The translations under genes were made by a program, and so were the position numbers. Under the pieces are notes generated by a model that made no database searches, was not told where the DNA came from, and saw only the letters and a program-made list of their open reading frames with translations. A stretch of 64,000 bases of DNA, taken from NCBI RefSeq assembly GCF_002591975.1, contig NZ_NVQE01000011.1, positions 84,485 to 148,484 on the forward strand, in the 5' to 3' direction. Of the stretch, positions 1 to 7,306 are shown one piece after another; within the stretch, counting starts at the first letter, position 1; the number at the start of each line of letters is the position of its first letter. This DNA comes from Mycobacterium neglectum. GTDB taxonomy: Bacteria > Actinomycetota > Actinomycetes > Mycobacteriales > Mycobacteriaceae.

Positions 1-213
1 CGGCGGTAGCGAGCGAGACCAGTGGTTACGATCGTGCTCGGTCAATGCGGTCGCGCGCCGGTACTCGGTGGCTGCCGGAACCCCGAGGGCATCGAGAACG
101 CCGACGAGGGTGGATTCGGGAACTGTGACGTGCCTGCCGGTCCAGTCGTCGTATTTCGTTGCGACGCCGTATCGTCGCGCCAACTCGACGAGTGATTCCG
201 GAAGGTCGGTCAT
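1..213 (-). CDS. malQ: 4-alpha-glucanotransferase, N-terminal fragment
   Basis: Only the first 71 codons lie in the window; the gene runs off the left edge. The ATG at 213 opens a frame beginning MTDLPESLVELARRYGVAT and continuing through a YDDWTGRHVTVPEST segment and a LGVPAATEYRRATAL stretch, which I recognise as the N-terminus of mycobacterial MalQ. The family transfers maltodextrin chains during maltose and glycogen turnover in the cytoplasm. It starts 19 nt after the stop of the LysA-like gene on the same strand, so the two are probably co-transcribed. The catalytic domain is outside the window, so activity cannot be judged from this piece. Confidence 0.75.
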   Translation of the reverse strand, partial: MTDLPESLVELARRYGVATKYDDWTGRHVTVPESTLVGVLDALGVPAATEYRRATALTEHDRNHWSRSLPP

Positions 214-232
214 GGGGCCATCTTGCCCGCCA

Positions 233-1510
233 CTAGTCGATGTCGCGCACCAAAAGGTCATCCCACGTGTCGCGGCGCACCACCGGTCGCGCCGCGCCGT
301 CACGGATGAACACCACCGGGACGCGGCGCGCGCCGTTGTACTGGTTGGACATCGTGTAGCAGTAGGCGCCGGTGACCGGCACCGCCAGCAGGTCGCCGAC
401 GGACGGATCGCGCAATGCGACACCGTCGACCAGTTGGTCGCCCGATTCGCAGTGTCGCCCGACCACGTTGACGGTCTCGCCGCCGCCAACGCGGTTGACG
501 ATCGTCGCCTCGAACCTCTGCCCGGTGAGTGACACCTCGAGGTTGTCGCCCATACCGCCGTCCACCGCGACGTGGGTCAGGACACCGCGCTTGACGGTGG
601 TGACGCGATACACCGTGCATGCGCTGTTGGCGACCATGCTGCGTCCGGGTTCGACGATGATTCGGCTGCCTTCCGGCAGCAGTGCCTTCGCCTGCTCCAC
701 CATCGCTTCGGCGTATTCGCCGAGTGACGGCGGGTGCTCGTCGTAGGTGTATCGAACGCCCAGACCGCCGCCGAGGTCGTAGACCTCGAAGGTGCCGAGC
801 TTGGCGATGGGTTCGACCGCCTGCGCGAGTTGTTCGACGTTGAGTAGTTGCGACCCGACGTGGGTGTGCACACCGTCGAGTCGCATCTTGGTGCTGCGCT
901 CGATCCGGGCGATCGCATCGCGGGCGTCGTCGGGCATCAGGCCGAACTTCGATCCGGCGTGTCCCGTCGCCTGCGATGCGTGGGTGGCGGCCTGCACACC
1001 CGGGATGACCCGCACCAGGCATGGCTGCCGGCGCCCCGTGGGAACGAGGCGTTCGAGGCGGTCGATGTCGTCGAAGTTGTCGACCACGACGAGGCCGATT
1101 CCGTGCTTCACGGCCAAGCCGAGTTCATCGTCGGACTTGGCGTTGCCGTGCAGCAGCATCCGGGCCGGGTCGGCGCCCGCTTTGAGGGCCGTTCGGATCT
1201 CGCCGCCGCCCGCAACGTCGAGATGCAGACCCTCTCCGACCATCACCCGCTGAACGGCGGTGCACGGGAAGGACTTCGACGCGAACGCCACGTCGCAGCG
1301 CGGCCAGCGACTGCGGAAGGCTGACAGATAGTCGCGGGCCCGCTGCCGTAGTGCGTCTTCGGATACGACGATCGCCGGAGTGCCGAACTGCTCGGCCACC
1401 TCGTTGAGGCGGCAGTCGCCGACCATCAGGGTTCCGTCGCTGTCGGTGCGCGTGCCCGGCGGGAACAGGCCGATCAACTCGTCGGCCGTGGCCTCGGTGT
1501 GGATCGTCAT
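233..1510 (-). CDS. Diaminopimelate decarboxylase-like PLP enzyme (LysA paralogue)
   Basis: A 425-residue fold-type III PLP decarboxylase. Visible family motifs: the PLP-binding lysine in FASKS (K79), the HVGSQ loop (about 217-221), the phosphate-binding GGGLG (247-251), EPGRS (287-291), the catalytic CESGD (354-358) and a GAY motif with Y383 near the C-terminus. All key residues of diaminopimelate decarboxylase are present, so lysine formation from meso-diaminopimelate is possible, but related enzymes decarboxylate other amino acids and the classical mycobacterial lysA sits elsewhere next to thrABC genes. The ATG at 1510 is preferred to an upstream GTG-type extension because similarity begins just after it. 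It lies 19 nt before malQ. An imperfect 18-bp palindrome lies 9 nt upstream of the start. Confidence 0.75.
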   Translation of the reverse strand: MTIHTEATADELIGLFPPGTRTDSDGTLMVGDCRLNEVAEQFGTPAIVVSEDALRQRARDYLSAFRSRWPRCDVAFASKSFPCTAVQRVMVGEGLHLDVAGGGEIRTALKAGADPARMLLHGNAKSDDELGLAVKHGIGLVVVDNFDDIDRLERLVPTGRRQPCLVRVIPGVQAATHASQATGHAGSKFGLMPDDARDAIARIERSTKMRLDGVHTHVGSQLLNVEQLAQAVEPIAKLGTFEVYDLGGGLGVRYTYDEHPPSLGEYAEAMVEQAKALLPEGSRIIVEPGRSMVANSACTVYRVTTVKRGVLTHVAVDGGMGDNLEVSLTGQRFEATIVNRVGGGETVNVVGRHCESGDQLVDGVALRDPSVGDLLAVPVTGAYCYTMSNQYNGARRVPVVFIRDGAARPVVRRDTWDDLLVRDID

Positions 1511-1519
1511 CGACTCAGC

Positions 1520-1537
1520 GTGCCACCGCGGAGGCAC
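1520..1537. promoter_or_regulatory. 18-bp imperfect palindrome upstream of lysA-like gene
   Basis: GTGCC-A-CCGCGG-A-GGCAC: five-base outer arms and a six-base palindromic core, 16 of 18 positions symmetric, ending 9 nt from the ATG at 1510. It could be an operator or a leader hairpin that would cover the ribosome entry site. No regulator is assigned. Confidence 0.35.
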
Positions 1538-1605
1538 GTGTGAACTCAGTGCGACGAAGTTCGCCCAAAATCAGCCGTGCCTCCGCCGTCTCCGTGTGCT
1601 AGCGT

Positions 1606-2232
1606 ATGTCTGTAATGATCCTTACAGAGCGAGCTCCGACGAAGAAGCAGCAGCAGGGCGAGCAGTCCCGCGAGCAGATCCTCGATGCGACGGAGAAGTT
1701 GATGGGCACCCGCGGGTACGCGGCGACGTCGATCAGCGACATCCGCAAGGCGTGCGGCCTGCCTGCCAGTTCGATCTACTGGCATTTCGGATCCAAGGAC
1801 GGCGTGCTGGCAGCTGTCATGGAACGCGGCGCGCAGCGGTATTTCGCCGCGATTCCCGCCGAGGCCGCGGTCGAGCGGCAACTGGATGCGGTGGTGGACC
1901 AGCAGTCGCAACACCCCGATTTCCTGCGGCTGTTCCTCCTGTTGTCCTTGGAGCGCAGCGACGATCCCGCGGTCGTTGAGGTGGTGCGCCGCGTTCGCGA
2001 TACCGCGATCGCGCGTTTTCGCGACGCGATCGCGCAGCTGCTTCCCGCCGACGTTGGAGAACAGAAGGCGCAACGGGTGCTGGCGGAACTCGCCGCCATG
2101 GCGGTCGCGCTGTCGGATGGCATCTTCCTCGCCGTTCATCTCGAGCCCGACACCACCGACGTCGACCGAATGTACCGGCGGCTGTATCAAACCCTGACGG
2201 CCCTGATCCCGATTCTCTTGGAGGAGCAATGA
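1606..2232 (+). CDS. TetR-family transcriptional regulator
   Basis: A 208-residue (or 205-residue) TetR-type repressor. Residues about 20-65 form the DNA-binding domain, with the signature run from EQILDATEKLMG through SISDIRKACGLPASSIYWHFGSKDGVL; the C-terminal part is a helical ligand domain. Two starts are possible: ATG 1606 and ATG 1615. A TAGCGT -10 at 1600-1605 and the absence of a Shine-Dalgarno favour a leaderless start at 1615. A near-perfect 18-bp palindrome (1610-1627) covers both start codons and is the likely autoregulatory operator. The stop overlaps the next gene (ATGA), so it is translationally coupled to the dehydrogenase it probably controls. The ligand is unknown. Confidence 0.8.
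   Translation: MSVMILTERAPTKKQQQGEQSREQILDATEKLMGTRGYAATSISDIRKACGLPASSIYWHFGSKDGVLAAVMERGAQRYFAAIPAEAAVERQLDAVVDQQSQHPDFLRLFLLLSLERSDDPAVVEVVRRVRDTAIARFRDAIAQLLPADVGEQKAQRVLAELAAMAVALSDGIFLAVHLEPDTTDVDRMYRRLYQTLTALIPILLEEQ
1610..1627. promoter_or_regulatory. Putative TetR operator CTGTAA-N6-TTACAG
   Basis: CTGTAATGATCCTTACAG matches its own reverse complement at 16 of 18 positions, with perfect CTGTAA/TTACAG arms. It sits at the predicted transcription and translation start of the TetR gene, so binding would block initiation of the TetR-dehydrogenase operon. Assignment to the adjacent TetR is inference from position. Confidence 0.6.
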
Positions 2233-3177
2233 ACATGCGAACCGCGATCATCACCGGAGCCAGCGCCGGGCTCGGACGGGAATGCGCCCGGGCGCTGCTC
2301 GCGAGCGACCCGTCCTGGCATGTCGTATTCGCGGTTCGCGACGTGGCCCGTGGCGTACAGGCCGTCGAACAGGCCGGACACCCTGCGCGCTGCACGGTTC
2401 TCGAAATGGATCTCGCATCACTGGCGTCGGTCCGCACCTTCGCGGCGAACTTCCGCAGCAGCGGATTGCCGCCGTTACACGCGATCGTCTGCAATGCCGG
2501 TCTTCAGGTGGTGTCCGGCACCGAGCGCACCGCCGAGGGCGTGGAGATGACGTTCGGCGTCAACCATCTCGGGCACTTCGCCTTGGTGAGCGACCTGCTT
2601 GCCGACCTCGCTCGGCCGGCACGCATCGTTGTGGTCAGCAGCGGCACTCACGATCCGGCGAAGTTCACCGGCATGCCGTCACCGCAGTACTCCAGCGCCG
2701 AGGAGCTCGCGCTCGCTGTGGAGGACGAGTCGGCCGATGGCCGCCGCCGCTACACCACGTCCAAGCTGTGCAACATCCTCTACACCTATGAACTCGACCG
2801 CCGACTGGGCCACGGCGCTCAGGGTGTCACCATCAACGCGTTCGACCCGGGCCTGATGCCGGGTTCCGGTCTGGCCCGCGACTACTCGGCGATCGGGCGA
2901 TGCATGGCGCTACGTGTTTCCGCTCCTGCGCGTCCTGCCGAACGTCAACAGCACCCGGTCCTCAGGCGCGCGTCTGGCGGCACTGGTGCACGATCCCCGG
3001 TTCGACGACGTCACCGCCACCTATTTCGAAGGGAATCGGCCGATCCGGTCGTCCACCGACTCCTATGACCTCGAGAAGGCGCTCGATCTGTGGGAGACCA
3101 GCGAGCGGCTGCTGACTCTAGAGAAGACTGAACATCACGATCAACGCGGCGAAACCAGCGGTCGCCCAACCAAGTAA
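2229..3177 (+). pseudogene. Short-chain dehydrogenase/reductase interrupted by a frameshift
   Basis: From ATG 2229 the frame encodes a classical SDR: TGASAGLG cofactor loop near the start, a catalytic serine in VVVSSGTH, and a YTTSK active site. After the segment FDPGLMPGSGLARDYSAIG the frame drifts into arginine-rich nonsense and stops at 3068. The expected C-terminus (LRVLPNVNS, then YFEGNRPIRSS and YDLEKALDLW) is intact in the next frame and runs to 3177. One extra base between about 2893 and 2899 explains it. The full product would be about 315 residues, similar to protochlorophyllide-reductase-like SDRs of mycobacteria. It follows the TetR with ATGA overlap. This is either a genuine broken gene or a sequencing error; its 3' end overlaps the convergent DUF202 gene by 60 nt. 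Confidence 0.7.
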
Positions 3178-3414
3178 GAGGACTTCGGTCCTCGGTGTGG
3201 CGGTGATTCGGCGCGCTCGTCGGCGACCCAGCACGACGACCAATATCGCCAACGCGGCTCCTACGACCGGAAGCACCGACTGCCCCGCATCGTCGAACGG
3301 CCCGTTACCCAACAGCGGAAACGCCCCCGCGACGATGAAACTGAAAGCGCTTCGTTCCCAGGATAGTTGGGTTCGTTCTGCCTGCAGTCCCGGCTTTTCC
3401 GGTCGAGTTGCCAT
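3118..3414 (-). CDS. DUF202 family small membrane protein
   Basis: A 98-residue protein starting MATRPEKPGLQAERTQLSWE, with the DUF202 signature (QAERTxLSWxR) followed by hydrophobic segments at about residues 24-36, 45-62 and 78-97. It resembles the E. coli YidG-type half of a YidG/YidH pair. The ATG at 3414 lies 2 nt after the stop of the other DUF202 gene, so the two form an operon. The function of the family is not established. A longer upstream extension in this frame is only the opposite frame of the neighbour and is not used. Confidence 0.75.
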   Translation of the reverse strand: MATRPEKPGLQAERTQLSWERSAFSFIVAGAFPLLGNGPFDDAGQSVLPVVGAALAILVVVLGRRRARRITATPRTEVLLLGWATAGFAALIVMFSLL

Positions 3415-3416
3415 GG

Positions 3417-3764
3417 TTACGGCTGGACCGAGATCACGAAGATCAACGCGATTGTCAGGACGACGATGGCGCCCGCGAGAAGTATCGGCATGTGCGATCG
3501 AGGTAGTTCGGCGTCCTCGCTCATCGCGGCTTGCACGCTCCGCCAGCGCCGAACGGCCAGCACCGCCAGAACACCGCCCGCCACCGTGAGCGCTACCCCG
3601 AGGCCGTGGCGTAGTCCAGGGATGGACAGAGCGGGTATCAGTTGGACGACGGCGACACCGCCTGCGATGAGCGCGAGCGCCGTGCGGATCCACGCGAGGA
3701 ACGTCCGCTCGTTCGCGAGCGTGAATCGATAGTCCGGATCCTCGCGATCGTCCTCCGCTGCCAC
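3417..3764 (-). CDS. DUF202 family membrane protein (YidH-like)
   Basis: A protein of about 115 residues with the DUF202 motif ANERTFLAWIRTALALIAGG near the N-terminus and three hydrophobic segments, the last close to the C-terminus. The GTG at 3764 is preferred to a TTG at 3770 because a TAGGCT -10 on this strand (3778-3773) lies 8 nt upstream, the spacing of a leaderless mycobacterial transcript, and no Shine-Dalgarno is visible. It heads a two-gene operon with the second DUF202 gene. It is transcribed away from the MFS gene, whose own promoter lies in the same 41-bp interval. Function unknown. Confidence 0.75.
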   Translation of the reverse strand: MAAEDDREDPDYRFTLANERTFLAWIRTALALIAGGVAVVQLIPALSIPGLRHGLGVALTVAGGVLAVLAVRRWRSVQAAMSEDAELPRSHMPILLAGAIVVLTIALIFVISVQP

Positions 3765-3792
3765 GACCAATCAGCCTAGAGTCCCGGGTCGG

Positions 3793-3798
3793 TAGTGT
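3793..3798 (+). promoter_or_regulatory. Leaderless promoter -10 (TAGTGT) of the MFS gene
   Basis: TAGTGT ends 7 nt before the ATG at 3806, which would place the transcript 5' end on the start codon. There is no Shine-Dalgarno. The divergent DUF202 operon has its own -10 (TAGGCT, minus strand) at 3773-3778. Confidence 0.5.
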
Positions 3799-3805
3799 CC
3801 CCGAC

Positions 3806-5002
3806 ATGGCGCCCAAACCGGTCGACGCGGCCGTGGCGCAAAATCGCAACGCCCGCATCGCCGTCGCGGTGCTATTCCTGAGCAACGGAGCGCTGTTCGC
3901 CAACCTGCTGCCCCGTTACCCCGAAATCAAGGCTGATCTGAACCTGTCCAACGCGGTCTACGGCGCCGCGATCGCGGGGTTCTCCGCGGGGGCGTTGGTG
4001 GCCGGGCTCGCCGCTGGGACGCTGATCCGGCGATTCCGATCGTCGCGCGTGGCGGTCGTCGGCACCCTCGGCCTCGCGGCGTTCATTTTCGTTGCGGGCC
4101 TCGCAGGTACCCCGCTGATTCTGGCCGCGGCGCTTTTCGTCGCGGGGGCGTGCGATGCGATCACCGACGTCGCCCAGAATGCGCACGGACTGCGTCTACA
4201 GCGCAATTACAGCAGGTCGATCATCAACTCGCTGCACGCCGTCTGGGCGGCCGGCGCGATCGTCGGCGGACTGATGGGCGCCGCCGCGATCGCACTGGAC
4301 ATCTCTCGGACAACACATTTGGCGCTCGCCGGGGTCGTCTTCTGCGGTCTTGTCCTGTTCTCCTACCCCTACCTGTTGACCGGTCCCGATCATGACAACC
4401 ATCCGTCGGCACGCACCGGAAGCGGGGGAGACGCGGGGTTCGCGGTGTACGTGACGTTGCTCGCGCTCGTCGTCATCGCCGTGGCTGGTGCCACCGTCGA
4501 GGATGCCGGAAGCTCATGGGCGACACTGTATTTGCGCGACAGCCTCGACACGCCCGGCGCGGTAGCGGTGTTCGGTTACGTTGCGCTGGTCGGATTCATG
4601 TTCATCGGCCGGCTGATCGGGGACCGCCTTGTCGACAGGTTCGGCGAACGCACGGTGGTTCGCGTGGGTGGTGTCATCACGGCAGCGGGAATGGGCGCGG
4701 CGCTGGTCTTTCCTTCGGCTGGCGGCACGATAGCGGGATTCGCCGCAGCGGGGTTCGGAGTCGCAACCCTGATCCCGGCGGCGATGCATCGCGCCGACCA
4801 GTTGCCGGGCCTGCGCCCGGGCAGCGGGCTGACAGTGTTGACGTGGCTGATGCGGATCGGCTTCTTCGGCGCGCCGTTGATCGTCGGCGTCATCGCCGAC
4901 GCGACCAGTCTGCGGGTCGGGTTGCTGGTGATTCCGGCGGCAGGGCTGGTGGTATTCGCACTCGCAGGCGTACTCAGCGCACGACCCCGACCATCTCGAT
5001 AG
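3806..5002 (+). CDS. Major facilitator superfamily transporter
   Basis: A 398-residue polytopic protein with about twelve hydrophobic segments and an MFS layout: an N-terminal bundle beginning IAVAVLFLSNGALFANLLPRYP, a central hydrophilic linker containing GPDHDNHPSARTGSGGD at about 195-210, and a second bundle with the loop GRLIGDRLVDRFGER. It resembles YbjJ-type and sugar-efflux MFS proteins. The substrate cannot be inferred. The start is leaderless by position of the TAGTGT -10. Its 3' end overlaps the convergent SMR gene by 29 nt. Confidence 0.8.
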   Translation: MAPKPVDAAVAQNRNARIAVAVLFLSNGALFANLLPRYPEIKADLNLSNAVYGAAIAGFSAGALVAGLAAGTLIRRFRSSRVAVVGTLGLAAFIFVAGLAGTPLILAAALFVAGACDAITDVAQNAHGLRLQRNYSRSIINSLHAVWAAGAIVGGLMGAAAIALDISRTTHLALAGVVFCGLVLFSYPYLLTGPDHDNHPSARTGSGGDAGFAVYVTLLALVVIAVAGATVEDAGSSWATLYLRDSLDTPGAVAVFGYVALVGFMFIGRLIGDRLVDRFGERTVVRVGGVITAAGMGAALVFPSAGGTIAGFAAAGFGVATLIPAAMHRADQLPGLRPGSGLTVLTWLMRIGFFGAPLIVGVIADATSLRVGLLVIPAAGLVVFALAGVLSARPRPSR

Positions 5003-5297
5003 TGAGCACACCGCCGACGATGAGCGCGATGCCGGCCCCCATCATCCAGGTCAGGGGTTCCTTGAACAGGAAGCGCGCGAGGACTGCTACCAACGCGACG
5101 CCAGACGCCGACCACACGCCATACGCGATGCCGACCGGCATGCCCAGCCCCAACGACACCCACAGCAGATAGAACGACAGCAGATACCCCGAGACGACGG
5201 GCACGATCCACGCTTTCTTGCGGAAACCGTCGGAAGCGCGCAGCGACAAGGTCGCGACCACCTCGACGAGAATTGCGCCTGCAAGCGCCAGCCACAT
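4974..5297 (-). CDS. SMR-family multidrug efflux subunit B
   Basis: A 107-residue small multidrug resistance protein with four hydrophobic helices. The conserved membrane glutamate is E12 (GAILVEVVATLSLRAS), and the helix-3 motif reads PVGIAYGVWSASG. Its ATG shares one base with the TGA of the other SMR gene (TGATG), giving tight translational coupling, as expected for paired EbrAB/YkkCD-type SMR subunits that work as heterodimers with opposite topology. It exchanges protons for cationic or guanidinium-like substrates in that family; the substrate here is not known. It is the last gene of the operon beginning at 7214. Confidence 0.85.
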   Translation of the reverse strand: MWLALAGAILVEVVATLSLRASDGFRKKAWIVPVVSGYLLSFYLLWVSLGLGMPVGIAYGVWSASGVALVAVLARFLFKEPLTWMMGAGIALIVGGVLTIEMVGVVR

Positions 5298-5635
5298 CAC
5301 GACTCGGCAGCCTCGGCTCGATGGGATCCGAACTCGACAAGCAGCACCCCGGCGATGATGAGCCCGATGCCCGCGACGATCGGCCAGGTGAAGGGGTCGC
5401 CGAAGAGGGCGGCGGCAAGCACCGCGGTCACCGCCGTGCCCAGCGCACCCCAAATCCCGTAGGCGACCCCGACCGGTACGCCGGCACGCAGCACCATCGT
5501 CAGCAGGATGAAGGAGGCGACATAGCCGACGACGACCACTACCAGCCACGCCGAATCGTCGACAGATGCGCGCAGACACAGCGTCGCGGCGACTTCGGTG
5601 AAGATGGCTCCCGCAAGTAGCGCCCACTTCCGCAC
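5297..5635 (-). CDS. SMR-family multidrug efflux subunit A
   Basis: A 112-residue SMR protein with four hydrophobic helices, the key glutamate E14 in GAIFTEVAATLCLRAS, and PVGVAYGIWGALG in helix 3. The GTG start at 5635 lies 23 nt after the stop of the TetR gene upstream. It is paired with the SMR gene that follows it with a one-base overlap, which points to a heterodimeric pump. Location in a TetR operon suggests inducible expression. Substrate unknown. Confidence 0.85.
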   Translation of the reverse strand: MRKWALLAGAIFTEVAATLCLRASVDDSAWLVVVVVGYVASFILLTMVLRAGVPVGVAYGIWGALGTAVTAVLAAALFGDPFTWPIVAGIGLIIAGVLLVEFGSHRAEAAES

Positions 5636-5658
5636 CGCACCAAGCTATGCCATCGCTT

Positions 5659-6288
5659 TCAGATGGCGCGCTCCACCATCGGCGTGAGTACCTCGTGGGC
5701 GAACCGCCGCAGTTCGGCGTCGTCGCCGAAGTCAGGGTCGGACGGCGGTACCGCGATATAGGTGAAGAACAGCCGGGCGAACACATCGGCAACCCAGCGG
5801 ACCCGCTGCGGCGGTTTCCCCGGCGCTTCGCCGTGAATGTAGTTGGCGATGAAGGCCGACCCCATCTTCAACAGTTCGGCCGAATCGATCGGTGCCGGCT
5901 CGACATGACCGGCGCGGCGCAGCATTGGATTCTCGCGGGCGAACGTGACTGCGGCGATGAACGCCTCGGCCACCCCCTCGTGCGGATCATCGGTGGCGTC
6001 GATGGCATCGGCGACCGCGCCGAGGAACCGTTGCGTCTCGCGGCGGACCAGCGCTTCGACCAGATCGTCGCGCCGGGGATAGCGGCGGTAGGCGGTCATC
6101 CGTGAGACGCCGGCGCGCCGGACCACGTCCTCGACGGTAATCCTCTGCAGCCCAACGGCTGCTGCTTCCTGCAGGGCGGCATCGAGAATGCGCTGGCTGG
6201 TCTTGTCGGCCGACTCGTCCACGCTGCCGCCGGCCTTGCCCATGGACACAGCGCCTCCGACGACCTCGATCAGCTGGGCGTCGATCAC
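5659..6288 (-). CDS. TetR-family regulator of the oxygenase/SMR operon
   Basis: About 209 residues. The DNA-binding domain reads TSQRILDAALQEAAAVGL then ITVEDVVRRAGVSRMTAYRRYPRRDDLVEALV. The GTG at 6288 overlaps the stop of the oxygenase gene in a GTGA arrangement, so I prefer it to the ATG 16 codons further in. The gene is second in an operon of oxygenase, TetR, SMR A and SMR B. The perfect inverted repeat TGTGA-N3-TCACA at 7203-7215, on the operon start, is the best candidate operator. The inducer is unknown but is plausibly an SMR substrate or the oxygenase substrate. Confidence 0.8.
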   Translation of the reverse strand: MIDAQLIEVVGGAVSMGKAGGSVDESADKTSQRILDAALQEAAAVGLQRITVEDVVRRAGVSRMTAYRRYPRRDDLVEALVRRETQRFLGAVADAIDATDDPHEGVAEAFIAAVTFARENPMLRRAGHVEPAPIDSAELLKMGSAFIANYIHGEAPGKPPQRVRWVADVFARLFFTYIAVPPSDPDFGDDAELRRFAHEVLTPMVERAI

Positions 6289-7214
6289 TGCACGGCCACT
6301 TTCGGGCGCACACCGGCGGCGCGCTCGTGTGCGAGCTGGGCATACCGCGGCGTCCCGACCGCCCAGCGCAATTGCCGCGCGTCGAGATGAAGTGCGGGGT
6401 CGATGAGCCTGCGGGTCAGCGCTGACGGACGGTCGTACCCGATGAGCTCGCGCGCCCATTCCGGTGCGCGGCTCATGCCGGCGTAGATGGTGAACCGGTG
6501 CAGCTGACGATCCACCGGCCCAGGTAGGTCGGGAAAGAATGGCGAGGACATCAAGAAGTCGATGAACTCCCGGGTCTGCGCGTTCACGCTCAGCTTCGGT
6601 CGCATCGACTCGACATAGTCGTCGAGTTCGGCGGCCGTGGTCGGCACCCAGTCCGCGCCGCCCATCCTGCCGATCACGGCCTGCTCGGCCAGATAGCGGT
6701 CTTGCTCTTCGCGCGACAGCGGGCGCTTGGTGTGCGCGTACGTGCGCAGGATCATCCACGGGATGCAGGTGTGCACCCAGGCGATCAGTTCAGGATCAAG
6801 TGCGCGGTACGGCATACCGTCGGGGCGGATGCCATTGACGAACGAGTGCACGTGTTTGACACGTTCGATGACGCGGGTCGCGGCCGCGGTGTTGCCGAAC
6901 GTCGTGCTCAGCACATAGCCCAGGGTGGCGCGGGCGCGCTGGAAGGGATCGTCGCGGTAGTTGGACAGATCCTGGACACCGGCGACCACGGACGGATGCA
7001 GGATCTCCAGCACGATCGCGGGCAACCCGGCCTGAGCGACCGAGGCCAGGTCGGCGTTGATCTCCCACGACATGCTGTCCGGCCCGAGCAAGCCGGGATC
7101 ACCAGGCGGTCCGCCGTAGACCGCCGGATCGTCGTGACGACCCGCACCCTTCTCGAAGTCCTCGACAATGCGGCGGCGCAGCTTTTCTCGTTGCGGTAGA
7201 AATGTGACACTCAC
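6285..7214 (-). CDS. DUF2236 oxygenase-like protein
   Basis: A 309-residue protein of the DUF2236 family (oxygenase MpaB/latex-clearing-protein-like, heme-binding in characterised relatives). It shows GPDSMSWEINADLA near the N-terminus and the central LGYVLSTTFGNTAAA, RVKHVHSFVNGIRPDG and ELIAWVHTCIPWMIL segments, whose histidines are candidate heme ligands. GTG 7214 is chosen: TATATA (minus strand, 7227-7222) lies 7 nt upstream and there is no Shine-Dalgarno. It is the first gene of the operon with a TetR and two SMR subunits. The reaction is unknown. Diverges from the carboxylesterase. Confidence 0.75.
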   Translation of the reverse strand: MSVTFLPQREKLRRRIVEDFEKGAGRHDDPAVYGGPPGDPGLLGPDSMSWEINADLASVAQAGLPAIVLEILHPSVVAGVQDLSNYRDDPFQRARATLGYVLSTTFGNTAAATRVIERVKHVHSFVNGIRPDGMPYRALDPELIAWVHTCIPWMILRTYAHTKRPLSREEQDRYLAEQAVIGRMGGADWVPTTAAELDDYVESMRPKLSVNAQTREFIDFLMSSPFFPDLPGPVDRQLHRFTIYAGMSRAPEWARELIGYDRPSALTRRLIDPALHLDARQLRWAVGTPRYAQLAHERAAGVRPKVAVQ

Positions 7215-7215
7215 A
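7203..7215. promoter_or_regulatory. Putative operator TGTGA-CAC-TCACA at the oxygenase operon start
   Basis: A perfect 5-bp inverted repeat with a 3-bp spacer covering the GTG start (7214-7212) and the predicted transcription start of the oxygenase operon. The half-sites resemble CRP half-sites, but CRP sites have a 6-bp spacer, so the operon-encoded TetR is the better candidate. Confidence 0.45.
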
Positions 7216-7306
7216 CAACCATATATACCATCTCGGTGAGCCGCCACCGCGGTACGCGCGCGTACTCTGGGGTGGTTGTGTCCCATCGGGTTGAGGAGGT
7301 CAAGCG

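Noticed and set aside
3118..3903. A 261-residue reading that extends the DUF202 protein at its N-terminus
   Set aside because: The extra 163 residues are the opposite or shifted frame of neighbouring genes and are Arg-rich; family similarity begins at ATG 3414.
7203..7215. A CRP binding site (TGTGA...TCACA)
   Set aside because: CRP sites need a 6-bp spacer; this one has 3 bp, so a TetR operator is more likely.
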